Below, piece after piece: positions 25,291 through 33,505 of a stretch of DNA of 64,000 bases (its first letter is position 1; every line of letters begins with the position of its first letter). The stretch is from positions 1-64,000 of the forward strand of contig NZ_NISY01000018.1 of the NCBI RefSeq assembly GCF_007595705.1, in the 5' to 3' direction. Origin of the DNA: Streptomyces sp. SAJ15 (GTDB lineage Bacteria > Actinomycetota > Actinomycetes > Streptomycetales > Streptomycetaceae). Under the pieces are notes generated by a model. It saw only the letters and a program-made list of their open reading frames with translations, did not search any database and was not told the DNA's origin. The position numbers were made by a program, and so were the translations under genes.

Positions 25291-26472
25291 ATGAGCACAC
25301 CACCGCCCGACACCTCCTCCATGCAGGAGGACGCCCCCGCCGGCGCCGACCGGAAGCGTCGACGCCGGCGCCCGGTCCTCCTCGTCCCCGCCGCCGTACT
25401 GCTGGTCGCCGGCGCCTTGTACGCGGTCCTCGACGGCGACGGTCGGCAGCGGGACGAGGGGGCGCTGGCGACGTCCTGCCGGGGAGCACTGGCCGGAGGC
25501 GAGCTCGCAACGCTGTTGGACTCTGACCGGCTCCGCGCCGAACCGCGCACGGACGCGGCACGGGAGACGGGCTGGGTGGACCGGTGTGTCATCGAGGGGC
25601 GCGGCGGGGACTCGGGCGTCGTCGAGCTGAACATCGGATGGGCGGGCAAGGCCCACGGCGCCCTCTCAGGGCTGGGACGGGCAGGCTACGCGGGGGACGC
25701 CGTCGCGGCCGTCCCCCTCGGGCACGGCTGGTCGGGCGCCGTCCTCGCGGGCGGACCGACGGCCGACGCCGCGGTCCTGCTCCCCTGCCGTGGCAGCGAC
25801 AGAAGCCTGCTCATCGGCGTCAGCGCGGCCCTCCCCGACCGGGGCTCGCCGTTCCGCGACCCGGATACGATCGGCGCCCTCGCCCGGGTGACCACCGGCA
25901 CCGCCGAGCGCGCGGCGAAGAAACTGGGGTGTGAGGCCAGCCCGGGCGGGACGGTGACATCGCTGGCCCCGCCGCCCCTGGACCGCGCTGACTCCGTGCC
26001 ACTCGGACGGGCCACGGGGACGTGCCGCGCCCTGGCCCCGACCGCCTCGGCTAGGGGCCGGGCCGCACTGGAGACGGAACTCGGCGACGCCCCCATCGAG
26101 GACTGCTTCGTCACCGACACGCGCGGCAAGCGCCTCTACCACCTGGGCGCCTTCTACGGTCCCTACGCCCGGGATCTCCGCGCCGATCCGCCGGGGGAGC
26201 AACGGTTCACCTCGCCCTCGGGGATCGACGGAAGAACGGGCGACGCCTGGGCCACGGCCCAGTGCCGCGGCTTCTTCGGGACCGCCCGCTTCACCCTGAC
26301 GGCCGCCACCGACCGGGAGCGCCCGAAGGCGACGGGCGATACCGAACGCCGCGAGCGACAGGAGATGCTCAAGGCGTTCGCCCGGGACGCCGCGCGGAGG
26401 CACGGCTGTTCGGGCCTCAACACGCCGTCACAGGAGGGGAGTGGTGGTCACGGTATGGAAGAGCATCTATGA
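25291..26472 (+). CDS. Membrane-anchored extracytoplasmic protein, operon gene 3
   Basis: 393 residues. A short cytoplasmic N-terminus rich in Arg/Lys (RKRRRRRP, about 22-29) precedes one membrane helix (about 30-46, VLLVPAAVLLVAGALYAVL). A long extracytoplasmic region follows, with paired cysteines (TSCRGAL, DRCVIEG, LPCRGSD, KLGCEAS, GTCRAL, EDCFV, AQCRGF, HGCSG) indicating disulfides and two related halves. The ATG at 25291 follows GAAGGAGG. The gap to the preceding gene is 28 bases. It may receive or anchor the WXG-like protein at the cell surface. No family is recognised. Confidence 0.72.
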   Translation: MSTPPPDTSSMQEDAPAGADRKRRRRRPVLLVPAAVLLVAGALYAVLDGDGRQRDEGALATSCRGALAGGELATLLDSDRLRAEPRTDAARETGWVDRCVIEGRGGDSGVVELNIGWAGKAHGALSGLGRAGYAGDAVAAVPLGHGWSGAVLAGGPTADAAVLLPCRGSDRSLLIGVSAALPDRGSPFRDPDTIGALARVTTGTAERAAKKLGCEASPGGTVTSLAPPPLDRADSVPLGRATGTCRALAPTASARGRAALETELGDAPIEDCFVTDTRGKRLYHLGAFYGPYARDLRADPPGEQRFTSPSGIDGRTGDAWATAQCRGFFGTARFTLTAATDRERPKATGDTERRERQEMLKAFARDAARRHGCSGLNTPSQEGSGGHGMEEHL

Positions 26473-26521
26473 GCACCACTGACTGTGGTCGGTCGACGGT
26501 GGTTGACAGCGGCTGCTCTCT

Positions 26522-27811
26522 TCAGATGTGGATATCGTCGGCGACGGTGGAGGTGGGGGTGTTGAGGATGCCGTCGAACGCCTTGAGGACGGGGGTGTGC
26601 AGGTAGGCGCCTTGCATCCGGATGCGGTCGGGGCCGGCGTCGTCCCGGGTCTGTGCCTCCGGGCGGGCCGGGTGAAGGTCGGCGATGCTGAGCCCGAGTT
26701 CGGCGTCGGCGAAGGCGGCTTCGATGCTTCCCGGCTCGGGCAGCTCCAGCCTGGTGGTGTCGATGGTGAAGCCGAAGCGCGTGTTCTCGTCGCGCCGCAT
26801 GTCCGCGGTGTGTCCGGTGGTGCTCGTCAGACCGAGGGCGAAGTACTCATCGCCGAGCATGTTGTGCAGGTGCTGTCCCATCGGGAGCGTGGTGAGGTGG
26901 CCGTTGAAGGAGATCGGTGATTTCTGGATGTGGGCGTTGTGAGCCGCCAGCACCACGCGGGTCCCGGGTTCGAAGCGTTCCAGATGCCATAGGACCGACT
27001 CGGCCATGTAGAGGTCCCGGGCGGAGGTGTCGGCGGTCAGCCCCTTTCCGGCGAAGAGGTCGGCCATGGCGCGGAAGGTGTAGTCGGCGTGGCAGGCGCC
27101 TTCAAGGCGTCGCAAGGCGATGTCGTAGCTGTGCTGGTTGCCGCGGGAGACGTACAACGGTTCGATGGAGCGGAACCGGATGAGCAGGCGCGCCAGGATC
27201 GCGCTGAGGGCGTCCTGTTCGGCCGCGGGCAGACGTGCCCAGGCGGGCGCGGCGGCGGCCCCCGAGCCACCGGCGAACGATTCGGCGATCCGCGTCGCCG
27301 TCTGGACCGCCGGCAGGGTTTCGGGATCGATGTGGCGCACATAGTCGGCGACCGGGGCCAGGGAGGGAAGCAGGGACCCACCGGCCGCTGGGATGTCGAT
27401 GCCGGCGAAACGCACCGGTGGTGAGGCTGTGCGGTTGTGCTGGCGGATCCAGCGCAGTGGCTCGTGGAGTCCCATGGGGATCGCCGCGGCGAGGTGGGCC
27501 GAGAGGTCGTCGTCGACGCCCTCCCCCTGGGCCCAGGCGTCCAGGGGGAAGCCTTCGCTGAAGCCGTATTCGAAGGCCAGGGCGGTGAAACCACAGCGTT
27601 CGACCAGGAATCGCAAGAGGCGCTGGCGCAGAAGTGCGAACTCTTCGATGAAGTGGGAGTGCTCGCCGATCGCGACGACCGTCGCGTTGCCGATGATGTC
27701 GCGTAGCGGCTCCAGGTCATCGAGCGGCGCCGCCGGGTCGAGGTGGGTGAGCGGGACGGCATGGCCGTGAAGCCAGTCGGCGAACGGGTTGTGGCGAGAC
27801 GAAGCAGGCAT
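26522..27811 (-). CDS. Erythromycin esterase-family hydrolase
   Basis: 429 residues of the Ere/succinoglycan-biosynthesis-associated family. Active-site-region motifs are IGEHSHFIEEF (about 46-56), LAFEYGFSEGFPLD (about 72-85) and VVLAAHNAHIQKSP (about 285-298), giving the Glu/His residues expected for this hydrolase group. Ere enzymes open the macrolide lactone, but many homologues have other substrates, so macrolide resistance is only possible. The ATG at 27811 has a poor ribosome site. The gene lies 52 bases downstream of a truncated vat-type gene on the same strand, and the operon promoter was probably upstream of that gene and has been deleted. Expression may thus be altered. Confidence 0.8.
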   Translation of the reverse strand: MPASSRHNPFADWLHGHAVPLTHLDPAAPLDDLEPLRDIIGNATVVAIGEHSHFIEEFALLRQRLLRFLVERCGFTALAFEYGFSEGFPLDAWAQGEGVDDDLSAHLAAAIPMGLHEPLRWIRQHNRTASPPVRFAGIDIPAAGGSLLPSLAPVADYVRHIDPETLPAVQTATRIAESFAGGSGAAAAPAWARLPAAEQDALSAILARLLIRFRSIEPLYVSRGNQHSYDIALRRLEGACHADYTFRAMADLFAGKGLTADTSARDLYMAESVLWHLERFEPGTRVVLAAHNAHIQKSPISFNGHLTTLPMGQHLHNMLGDEYFALGLTSTTGHTADMRRDENTRFGFTIDTTRLELPEPGSIEAAFADAELGLSIADLHPARPEAQTRDDAGPDRIRMQGAYLHTPVLKAFDGILNTPTSTVADDIHI

Positions 27812-27863
27812 GCTGATGACTCGATTCGCAAGCTCTGGAAGTCTGACGTGCTGGAATGCGGGA

Positions 27864-28217
27864 TCACCGTTGCGAGGGCGCGGGCGCGGCGTTCTCCAGG
27901 TCGTCGATGCTGCCGGACATGATCGTGCGGATGTGTTCGGTGATGTGCTGGAGCGGCCAGTCCCACCAGGCCAGGGCCAGGAGGCGGTCGATGTCGGCAT
28001 CGCTGTAGCGGCGGCGGATGAGGCGGGCGGGGTTGCCGCCGACGATGCCGTAGTCGGGGACGTCGTCGACGACGACGGAGCCGGAGGCGATGATCGCTCC
28101 GTGGCCGATGCGGACGCCGGGCATCACCATGGCCCGGTAACCGAGCCAGACGTCATGACCCACCACGGTGTCCCCGCGTCCGGGCAGGCCGGTGATGAGG
28201 TCGAAGTGCGCGGCCCA
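27864..28217 (-). pseudogene. vat/CatB-type xenobiotic acetyltransferase, N-terminus deleted
   Basis: The 117-residue C-terminal part of a hexapeptide-repeat acetyltransferase. It starts at the conserved W (WAAHFDLITGLPGRGDTVVG), then HDVWLGYRAMVMPGVRIGHGAI, VGGNPARLIRRRY and LAWWDWPLQHITEHIRTIM, as in streptogramin (Vat) and chloramphenicol (CatB) acetyltransferases of about 210 residues. About 95 N-terminal residues are gone, including the segment with the catalytic histidine, so it cannot be active. Homology stops at 28217, only 4 bases from where a TetR fragment begins on the other strand. The reading frame runs on without a plausible start. Confidence 0.8.
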
Positions 28218-28221
28218 AGGG

Positions 28222-28593
28222 ACCGGAGACGTCGTGGCTGACCTGCGTGAGGTGATGACCAAGGCTGTCGACCTGCTGGGTCGGCCCCCATGGGGCCCGC
28301 TGTACCAGGCCCTCATCGGCGAAGCGCAGCACGATCCCGAGGTTGCCGCCGCGCTCAACCGGCGGTTCATCGAGCCACAGGCCGCCGACACCCTGACCCG
28401 CCTCAAGGCCGCCAAGGATCGGGGGGAACTCGCGGGTGACTTCGACATCGACCTTGCGTTCGACATCCTGTCCGGCCCCCTGTACTACAGACTCCTGATC
28501 ACGCAGCAGCCGATCACGTACGACTACATCGACCGTGTCCTGCGAGCGGTCTTCGCCGGGATGAGTCCCCGTTCAGGTATGTCCACGACCTGA
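28222..28593 (+). pseudogene. TetR-family regulator, DNA-binding domain deleted
   Basis: 123 residues of the C-terminal ligand-binding domain of a TetR/AcrR regulator (TGDVVADLREVMTKAVDLLG, LYQALIGEAQHDPEVAAALN, FDIDLAFDILSGPLYYRLLI, YIDRVLRAVFAG). The N-terminal helix-turn-helix and roughly the first 70 residues are absent. The GTG or ATG codons upstream would draw on antisense vat sequence, so no functional start exists. The break lies against the vat break. In the ancestor the two genes were probably divergent, with the TetR protein repressing vat-ere. Confidence 0.78.
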
Positions 28594-29042
28594 GCATGAA
28601 CGACGTGCGCGACAGCCGCTTCCGTGTCCGCACCGTCGGCACGAGGGCTGCGGCGCGTTGTTCGGTTTCTCCAACCTTCCCTCGCTCCCGCGGCGGCGGC
28701 CTCGTGGTTGAACCGGCCCCTGGCGGTACGCCGGACGGCGGGGTTCACGCCCCACGGGTCCGTCTCGTAGACGTAGCCGCTGCTGACCCCTGGTCACCGT
28801 GGAGATTAGGGTTGCCGCACCCGGTCGATAAGACTCTGGAAAATGAACTGTTCCGGTCCAGCCGGTAAGTGAAAACCATGCAGAAACGCTGAGCCGGCCA
28901 AGGCCGCTCGGCCCGGCCCCGCCCCTACCGCGTCCCGAAACGCAGCGCCCCCGCCGGCCGCTGCGATGGACCATGACCAGCTGTCACAGGGTGCTATTAC
29001 GCTGAGCGGATGTTCGAACGCAATACGAGGAGGATGCGGACG
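28594..29042. other. Gene-poor spacer after the broken regulator
   Basis: About 450 bases holding no intact gene. Apart from the possible phosphatase remnant at 28680-28793, it contains the promoter of the rightward DUF1963-type gene. A somewhat A/T-richer patch near 28810-28890 stands out from the local GC level. AGGAGG at 29028-29033 is the ribosome site of that gene. Confidence 0.4.
28680..28793 (-). pseudogene. Possible PhoX/DUF839-like fragment
   Basis: A leftward frame reads SSGYVYETDPWG followed by VRRTARGRFNHEAA, which resembles the (Y/F)VxEVDP...xxLGRFxHEA block of secreted PhoX-type phosphatases. About 38 codons are protein-like and an in-frame TGA at 28794-28796 cuts the frame. 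If correct, it is a third gene fragment in the same rearranged interval. Confidence 0.3.
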
Positions 29043-29708
29043 GTGCTGCCTGCTTACGCGGTCGAGGTGGGAACCGAACCGCTGGTCCGCCCGGCGCGGA
29101 ACTCGGTGGGAGGCTGGCCCTTCCTCGATGAGGCTCAGGACTGGCCCGAGTGCTTCTGTGGTGAGCGGATGGCACTGTTCTTCCAGTTCGACATCCCCTG
29201 GAACGTGGAGCCTTTCGGCGGAGACCACCTCCTGGTCTTTCACTGCCGTGCGCACAACGACGCGTCCGACCCCCAGCTTGCTGATGGCCGGCTCGTACCG
29301 CAGTACTGGGACGCTCCGCAGCCGCCCTACCCGGCTCCGTTCTGGCGGGTACTGATGCAGAGTCGCGCGGCGCTGCCGGCCCCGGAAGCCGAACCGTCCG
29401 TGTGCGCGCTGCCGCTGACTCTGCGGCCCTTCGTGGACACCCCCGTCGGGGTCCTGACGTTCAAGGTGGGCGGCACCCCGTCCTGGGCGCACGATCCCGA
29501 GTACTACACGTGCGCGTGCGGCGCGGACTTGGTGTATGTCTGCCAGGTTACCGAGGGTATGGACTTCGCCGTCCACCCCGGTCAGCCAGAACAGCCCTAC
29601 AGCGTCAGGGCCGACACCTACTGGCTGTTCCTGGGCAACGAGGTCTACCTGCTGGCGTGCCCGGCCCGCTGCGATCCGGCGGCCGTCTGGCCGGTCAACC
29701 AGCACTGA
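29043..29708 (+). CDS. DUF1963 (YwqG-like) family protein
   Basis: 221 residues. The N-terminus RPARNSVGGWPFLDEAQDWPEC and the block MALFFQFDIP match the DUF1963/YwqG pattern, in which a protein-interaction fold begins with a G(G/W)xP...WP motif. GGTPSWAHDPEYYTCACGADLVYVCQV contains a CxC pair that might bind metal. No signal peptide or membrane segment; function unknown. The GTG at 29043 is chosen for AGGAGG 9 bases upstream; an ATG at 29010 would add 11 residues but has no ribosome site. It converges with the helicase gene. Confidence 0.7.
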   Translation: MLPAYAVEVGTEPLVRPARNSVGGWPFLDEAQDWPECFCGERMALFFQFDIPWNVEPFGGDHLLVFHCRAHNDASDPQLADGRLVPQYWDAPQPPYPAPFWRVLMQSRAALPAPEAEPSVCALPLTLRPFVDTPVGVLTFKVGGTPSWAHDPEYYTCACGADLVYVCQVTEGMDFAVHPGQPEQPYSVRADTYWLFLGNEVYLLACPARCDPAAVWPVNQH

Positions 29709-29768
29709 CGCCTCAGCACCACCGCCCAACGTATACCGACGCCTGAGGTACTTCCGGATGCGCGGGGA

Positions 29769-32700
29769 TCACTCGGCCGCGGAGCCCAACGCGATGTCCG
29801 TGCCGTCACCACCCCAACCGGCCGGGCTGTGCCAGATGACGGTGACACGGAAGATGTCGCGGATCACGTCCGCGGACCAGTCCTCAGAGGGCGGTTCGGA
29901 GAGAACGAGATAGAGGCCGTCGGCAGGCGTGGGCAGCGTGTGGTTGATCTCGAGCAGTCGGGTCGCACCCGAGCGGAGGTCCGCATAGGTCGAGCGGCCG
30001 GCGCCCAGGGCCTCGTAGAGGAAGAGACCGCGCTCGGTGACGCAGCTGACGTCGACGACCGGTGAGTCGGCCGGTTCGAGGTCCGCCCAGAGGAGCGACG
30101 CCTTCAGCGCGTGGCGGACCGCCTCGTGCTTCTTGCACATGCGGTCGGCCCCGGCAGCCGCCTCCAGTGCGCGAAGGAAGCCCTCCCTCGTGGTCGGGAC
30201 CGGTGTGGCGGAGATGGTGTCCGCAGTGGTCATCTGCGCTTCTTCCTTCTGGTCTTCGGGTTGCTGCGGGGCAAGGGGCGCCGAGTCGGCAGGGGCAGCG
30301 TCGACAGGGGCCGCCTCGTCGGGGGCGGCTTCGTCGGGCGTCGCGTCGTCGGAGTCCGGCTCCGTCGCGGTGGGGAAGCGTGCCCGAAGCTCTCGTCGCG
30401 CTTCGGCGAGGGGCCCTGCCCAACCGGAAGCCGCCAGCTCCTCCGCGAGCCGGCCCCTGTCCAGGGTTCCGTCCTTGAGCGCGCGGTTGGTCGTCGCGGT
30501 GAGGTCGCGCAGCACACCCAGCTTCTCCCTGCCCGGGTCGCCGAACAGGTGGAGTACGTCGACCCAGTCGGCCTGATCCCGCCGGAGGATGCGGTTGGCC
30601 ATGCCCTGGAGCTCTGAGAGACGGCCGCGGGCGTCGGGAACGTCGCCGTCGCTCTCGGCCAGTTCCCCGAGCACGTCCAGCGCCGCGATGTAGCGTCCCG
30701 CCATCCGCTCCGAGACGGGCGATCGGCCGCGCTGGTCGGCGGTGAGCACGATCTGGCTCGTCTCGTTGGCGAACACCCAGCAGGTCAGCTTCTCACCCCG
30801 CCGCGGGGGAACCGATCCGTGGCGAACGGTGAGGACGAGCGGTCGGTCTATCCCGGGGGACAGCGGCCTGACCTTGTAGCGACCGCCCGGGGCACGGTCC
30901 ACGACCTCGACCCTGACATCGGTGCCGACCCGGGGAAGCCGTCCCGCCGTGCCCTCCGCCTGGGCATCGGACGCCGCCGGTGCCTCGTCGCCGCTCCTGG
31001 AACCGGTGAGCGCCTCCGGCAGCGGGGCGGTGTGCAGGACGGTCAGGCTCTGGGTGCTGCGGGTGAGGGCCACGTACAGCTGGCGCAGTCCGGCGGGGCC
31101 GCGGTCGGCGATCGTGGTGGGTTCGACGACCAGGACGTGGTCGTACTCCATGCCCTTGGCCTGTTCGGCGGCCAGCACGGACACGGCTTCGCGGTTCGGC
31201 TCGTCGATGTCGCCGCCCTCGTCGATCCTGCGGCTGATCGCCTCCAACCAGTCCGAGTCGTCGGGGACGACGACGGCCACGGATCGGGGGGTCTTCCCGT
31301 CGCTGGTGCGCACGAGCCGGGCCACGTGGGCGACGGTGTCGTCGAGGAGTTTCCACGGCTCGGTCGCCACGGTCCGCACGGCGTCCGCTCCCGCCTCGCG
31401 GACGGCCTGCGGGTACGGCAGGGACGGCGCGATCGCCCGTGCGAGAGGCGCGACGAACTCCATGATCTCGGCGGGAACGCGATAGCTGGTGTCGAGCTTG
31501 GCCACGCTCCAGTCGCCGTGGTCGGAGAGGAGCGCGCCGAGCAGGTCCCAGCTCGTCGGGATATGGGCTCCCGTCGCCTGCGCGAGGTCGCCCAGGACGG
31601 TCATGGAACCGCCCACGGCACAGCGCCGTCGCAGGGCGCGCGCCTGCATGGGCGTGAGGTCCTGGGCCTCGTCGACGACGATGTGCCCGTACCGCCTCGG
31701 GGTGTCACCGCTGATCAGCACCTGGAGCTCTTCGAGACAGACGCGGTCGTCGTGGGTCCATGGGTCGGCGTCGGCGTTGGCGGCGCGGGCCCGCGCCAGG
31801 GCCGCACGCTCGTCCTCGTCGAGGATGCCATCGGCGCAGACGCGCAGCAGCTCGGCCGAGTCGTAGAGGCTGCGCAGGGCCTCCCGGGGGCCCGGCGAAG
31901 GCCAGACGCGTTCTACGAGCCGCTCGACCCGGCGGTTGCGTTCCAGGTCGCGGCGGATCGTGCCGGCCTGCCCCCGGCGCGACGCGATGTCGGCCAGCTC
32001 CTGCAGGAGCCGGTCGACGAACAGGCCGCGGAAGCGGTCGCGCCGCTCCCGGAAGGGCCCGCCGCCACCGTGGGCCCGGGCGAGGAGGGCGAGAACCTCG
32101 GACTTCGGCACGCGCAGGGTCGTACTGCCCGCGGTGATGACGACCGCGGGCTCGTCGCCCTCGAAGGAGGGCTCGACGGTGAGTGCGTCGAGGGCCTCGG
32201 GACGGTAGTCGCTCTCGACACGGCGTCTCAGCACGGCCGCCATGCGTTCGTCCGACTTCACGAGGCGCGCCCGCGGGGAGTCGGTGCCGAGGACTTCGCC
32301 CTCCCACAGGCGGTCCAGCTGGACGGCGTTGACGTCCCGGGTGCCGAGGGTGGGGAGGACGTGGCCGACGTAGTCGAGGAACCGCTGGTGGGGGCCGATG
32401 ACGAGGATGTCCTGGGCCTTGAAGTGCTCGTTGTTGACGAGCCAGGTCACGCGGTGGAGGCCGACCGCCGACTTGCCGGTACCGGGGCCGCCCTGCACGA
32501 CGAGGATGTCCGAGGGAGAACCGGTGACCAGCTCCATCTGGTCACGGCGGATGGTCTCGACGATGTCCCGCATCCGACCGCCGCGCGACCGCTGGAGCTC
32601 CCGCAGGAGGAAGTCGTCCGGCTGGAGCGCCTTCCGGCGCTCGCGTCGCACGACGTCGCCGGGGGACGGCGAGCGTCCCGCCCGCGGCGTGGCGGGGGGT

Positions 32701-33242
32701 GTGTCCGGCTCCTCCGCCTTGCTGTCGTCGGTGGCCTGCCGGGGCTCCGGTACGGCGGCGGGCTCGGGTTCCAGGCCGGCCGGAGGCACGGAGCTGGGTG
32801 TCACCAGGGAGATCTCGTCGAAGTAGCCCTCGACGACCCGCCGCACGCAACGCAACCGCCGACGCAGGACCACCTCGCCCGGGTTCTCGGGCCTGGCCTC
32901 GATCCACTTCTTCGCCAGCGGGCTGGTCCACAGGAGGACCACCGGCTCGTGCGAGGCGTCCTGCACGCCGCGGCGCCCGATGTACCAGGGACGAGGGTCC
33001 CCTCCCGGGTCCTCCGGCGCGTCGACGCGGGCGAAGACCAGGGCTTCGTCGCCGAGCCCTCCGTAAGCCTCCGCACGGGCCTTTGCCTCGGCCCGGTTGG
33101 CGATCCCGTCCTTGCCGCTCGCCGACGCGCTGGCCGCCGAACCGCCGCTCAGCTCGGCCAGTTTCGTGGTGTAGCAGTCGTACGCGTGGTCCACCGCCCG
33201 CTGCTCGCCGGCGAGGATCTCGTCCCGAGTGGTGGTGCTCAT
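29769..33242 (-). CDS. HelD/UvrD-type superfamily 1 helicase with C-terminal extension
   Basis: 1157 residues. The N-terminus (ILAGEQRAVDHAYDCYTTKLAEL) resembles the coiled-coil lead of HelD proteins. Walker A is VVQGGPGTGKSAVGLHRVTWL (about 246-266), Walker B/motif II is VDEAQDLTPMQARAL (about 517-531), and SF1 motifs DTSYRVPAEI and GMEYDHVLVVEP follow. HelD proteins remove and recycle stalled RNA polymerase. This one is several hundred residues longer than usual: after about 780 there is an unrecognised region, an acidic Asp/Ala/Pro linker (about 990-1020) and a final globular domain of about 130 residues. The ATG at 33242 follows GGGAGGA. Divergent from the SLATT-TIR operon. Confidence 0.8.
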   Translation of the reverse strand: MSTTTRDEILAGEQRAVDHAYDCYTTKLAELSGGSAASASASGKDGIANRAEAKARAEAYGGLGDEALVFARVDAPEDPGGDPRPWYIGRRGVQDASHEPVVLLWTSPLAKKWIEARPENPGEVVLRRRLRCVRRVVEGYFDEISLVTPSSVPPAGLEPEPAAVPEPRQATDDSKAEEPDTPPATPRAGRSPSPGDVVRRERRKALQPDDFLLRELQRSRGGRMRDIVETIRRDQMELVTGSPSDILVVQGGPGTGKSAVGLHRVTWLVNNEHFKAQDILVIGPHQRFLDYVGHVLPTLGTRDVNAVQLDRLWEGEVLGTDSPRARLVKSDERMAAVLRRRVESDYRPEALDALTVEPSFEGDEPAVVITAGSTTLRVPKSEVLALLARAHGGGGPFRERRDRFRGLFVDRLLQELADIASRRGQAGTIRRDLERNRRVERLVERVWPSPGPREALRSLYDSAELLRVCADGILDEDERAALARARAANADADPWTHDDRVCLEELQVLISGDTPRRYGHIVVDEAQDLTPMQARALRRRCAVGGSMTVLGDLAQATGAHIPTSWDLLGALLSDHGDWSVAKLDTSYRVPAEIMEFVAPLARAIAPSLPYPQAVREAGADAVRTVATEPWKLLDDTVAHVARLVRTSDGKTPRSVAVVVPDDSDWLEAISRRIDEGGDIDEPNREAVSVLAAEQAKGMEYDHVLVVEPTTIADRGPAGLRQLYVALTRSTQSLTVLHTAPLPEALTGSRSGDEAPAASDAQAEGTAGRLPRVGTDVRVEVVDRAPGGRYKVRPLSPGIDRPLVLTVRHGSVPPRRGEKLTCWVFANETSQIVLTADQRGRSPVSERMAGRYIAALDVLGELAESDGDVPDARGRLSELQGMANRILRRDQADWVDVLHLFGDPGREKLGVLRDLTATTNRALKDGTLDRGRLAEELAASGWAGPLAEARRELRARFPTATEPDSDDATPDEAAPDEAAPVDAAPADSAPLAPQQPEDQKEEAQMTTADTISATPVPTTREGFLRALEAAAGADRMCKKHEAVRHALKASLLWADLEPADSPVVDVSCVTERGLFLYEALGAGRSTYADLRSGATRLLEINHTLPTPADGLYLVLSEPPSEDWSADVIRDIFRVTVIWHSPAGWGGDGTDIALGSAAE

Positions 33243-33405
33243 GTGCGTCCTCCCTGCGGTGCCGGGGGACACCGCCACGGGCGTGTGCCCGTACCCCACT
33301 CAAACAACTATCAGAAACGGGACGGTGACGAACAGTCAATGGATCAACGCCCGGACGAGCCCGCCGACCTCGATCCGTCAGGCGGGCATCTCACTGCGGC
33401 TGGCT

Positions 33406-33432
33406 GAAGTCACCCTCTTTCCAGGCGACTTC
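33406..33432. promoter_or_regulatory. Imperfect inverted repeat before the SLATT-TIR operon
   Basis: GAAGTCACC (33406-33414) and GGCGACTTC (33424-33432) form 9-bp arms with one mismatch and a 9-base spacer, about 75 bases upstream of the membrane protein start and in the divergent region with the helicase gene. Candidate operator. Confidence 0.3.
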
Positions 33433-33505
33433 ACGGGATGCCCGGATCGCCGTCTGCGATCGTGTGGCTTCAGTAGCCGAGCGGGTGAGGCCATCGGACG
33501 GGGCG

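Noticed and set aside
23049..25649. Leftward 866-codon open frame
   Set aside because: It is antisense to the WXG-like gene, whose sense frame has balanced composition and conserved features. The antisense product is Val/Gly/Leu-rich with no recognisable domain.
30819..33407. Rightward 862-codon open frame
   Set aside because: Antisense to the HelD-like helicase, which has all helicase motifs and a clear ribosome site.
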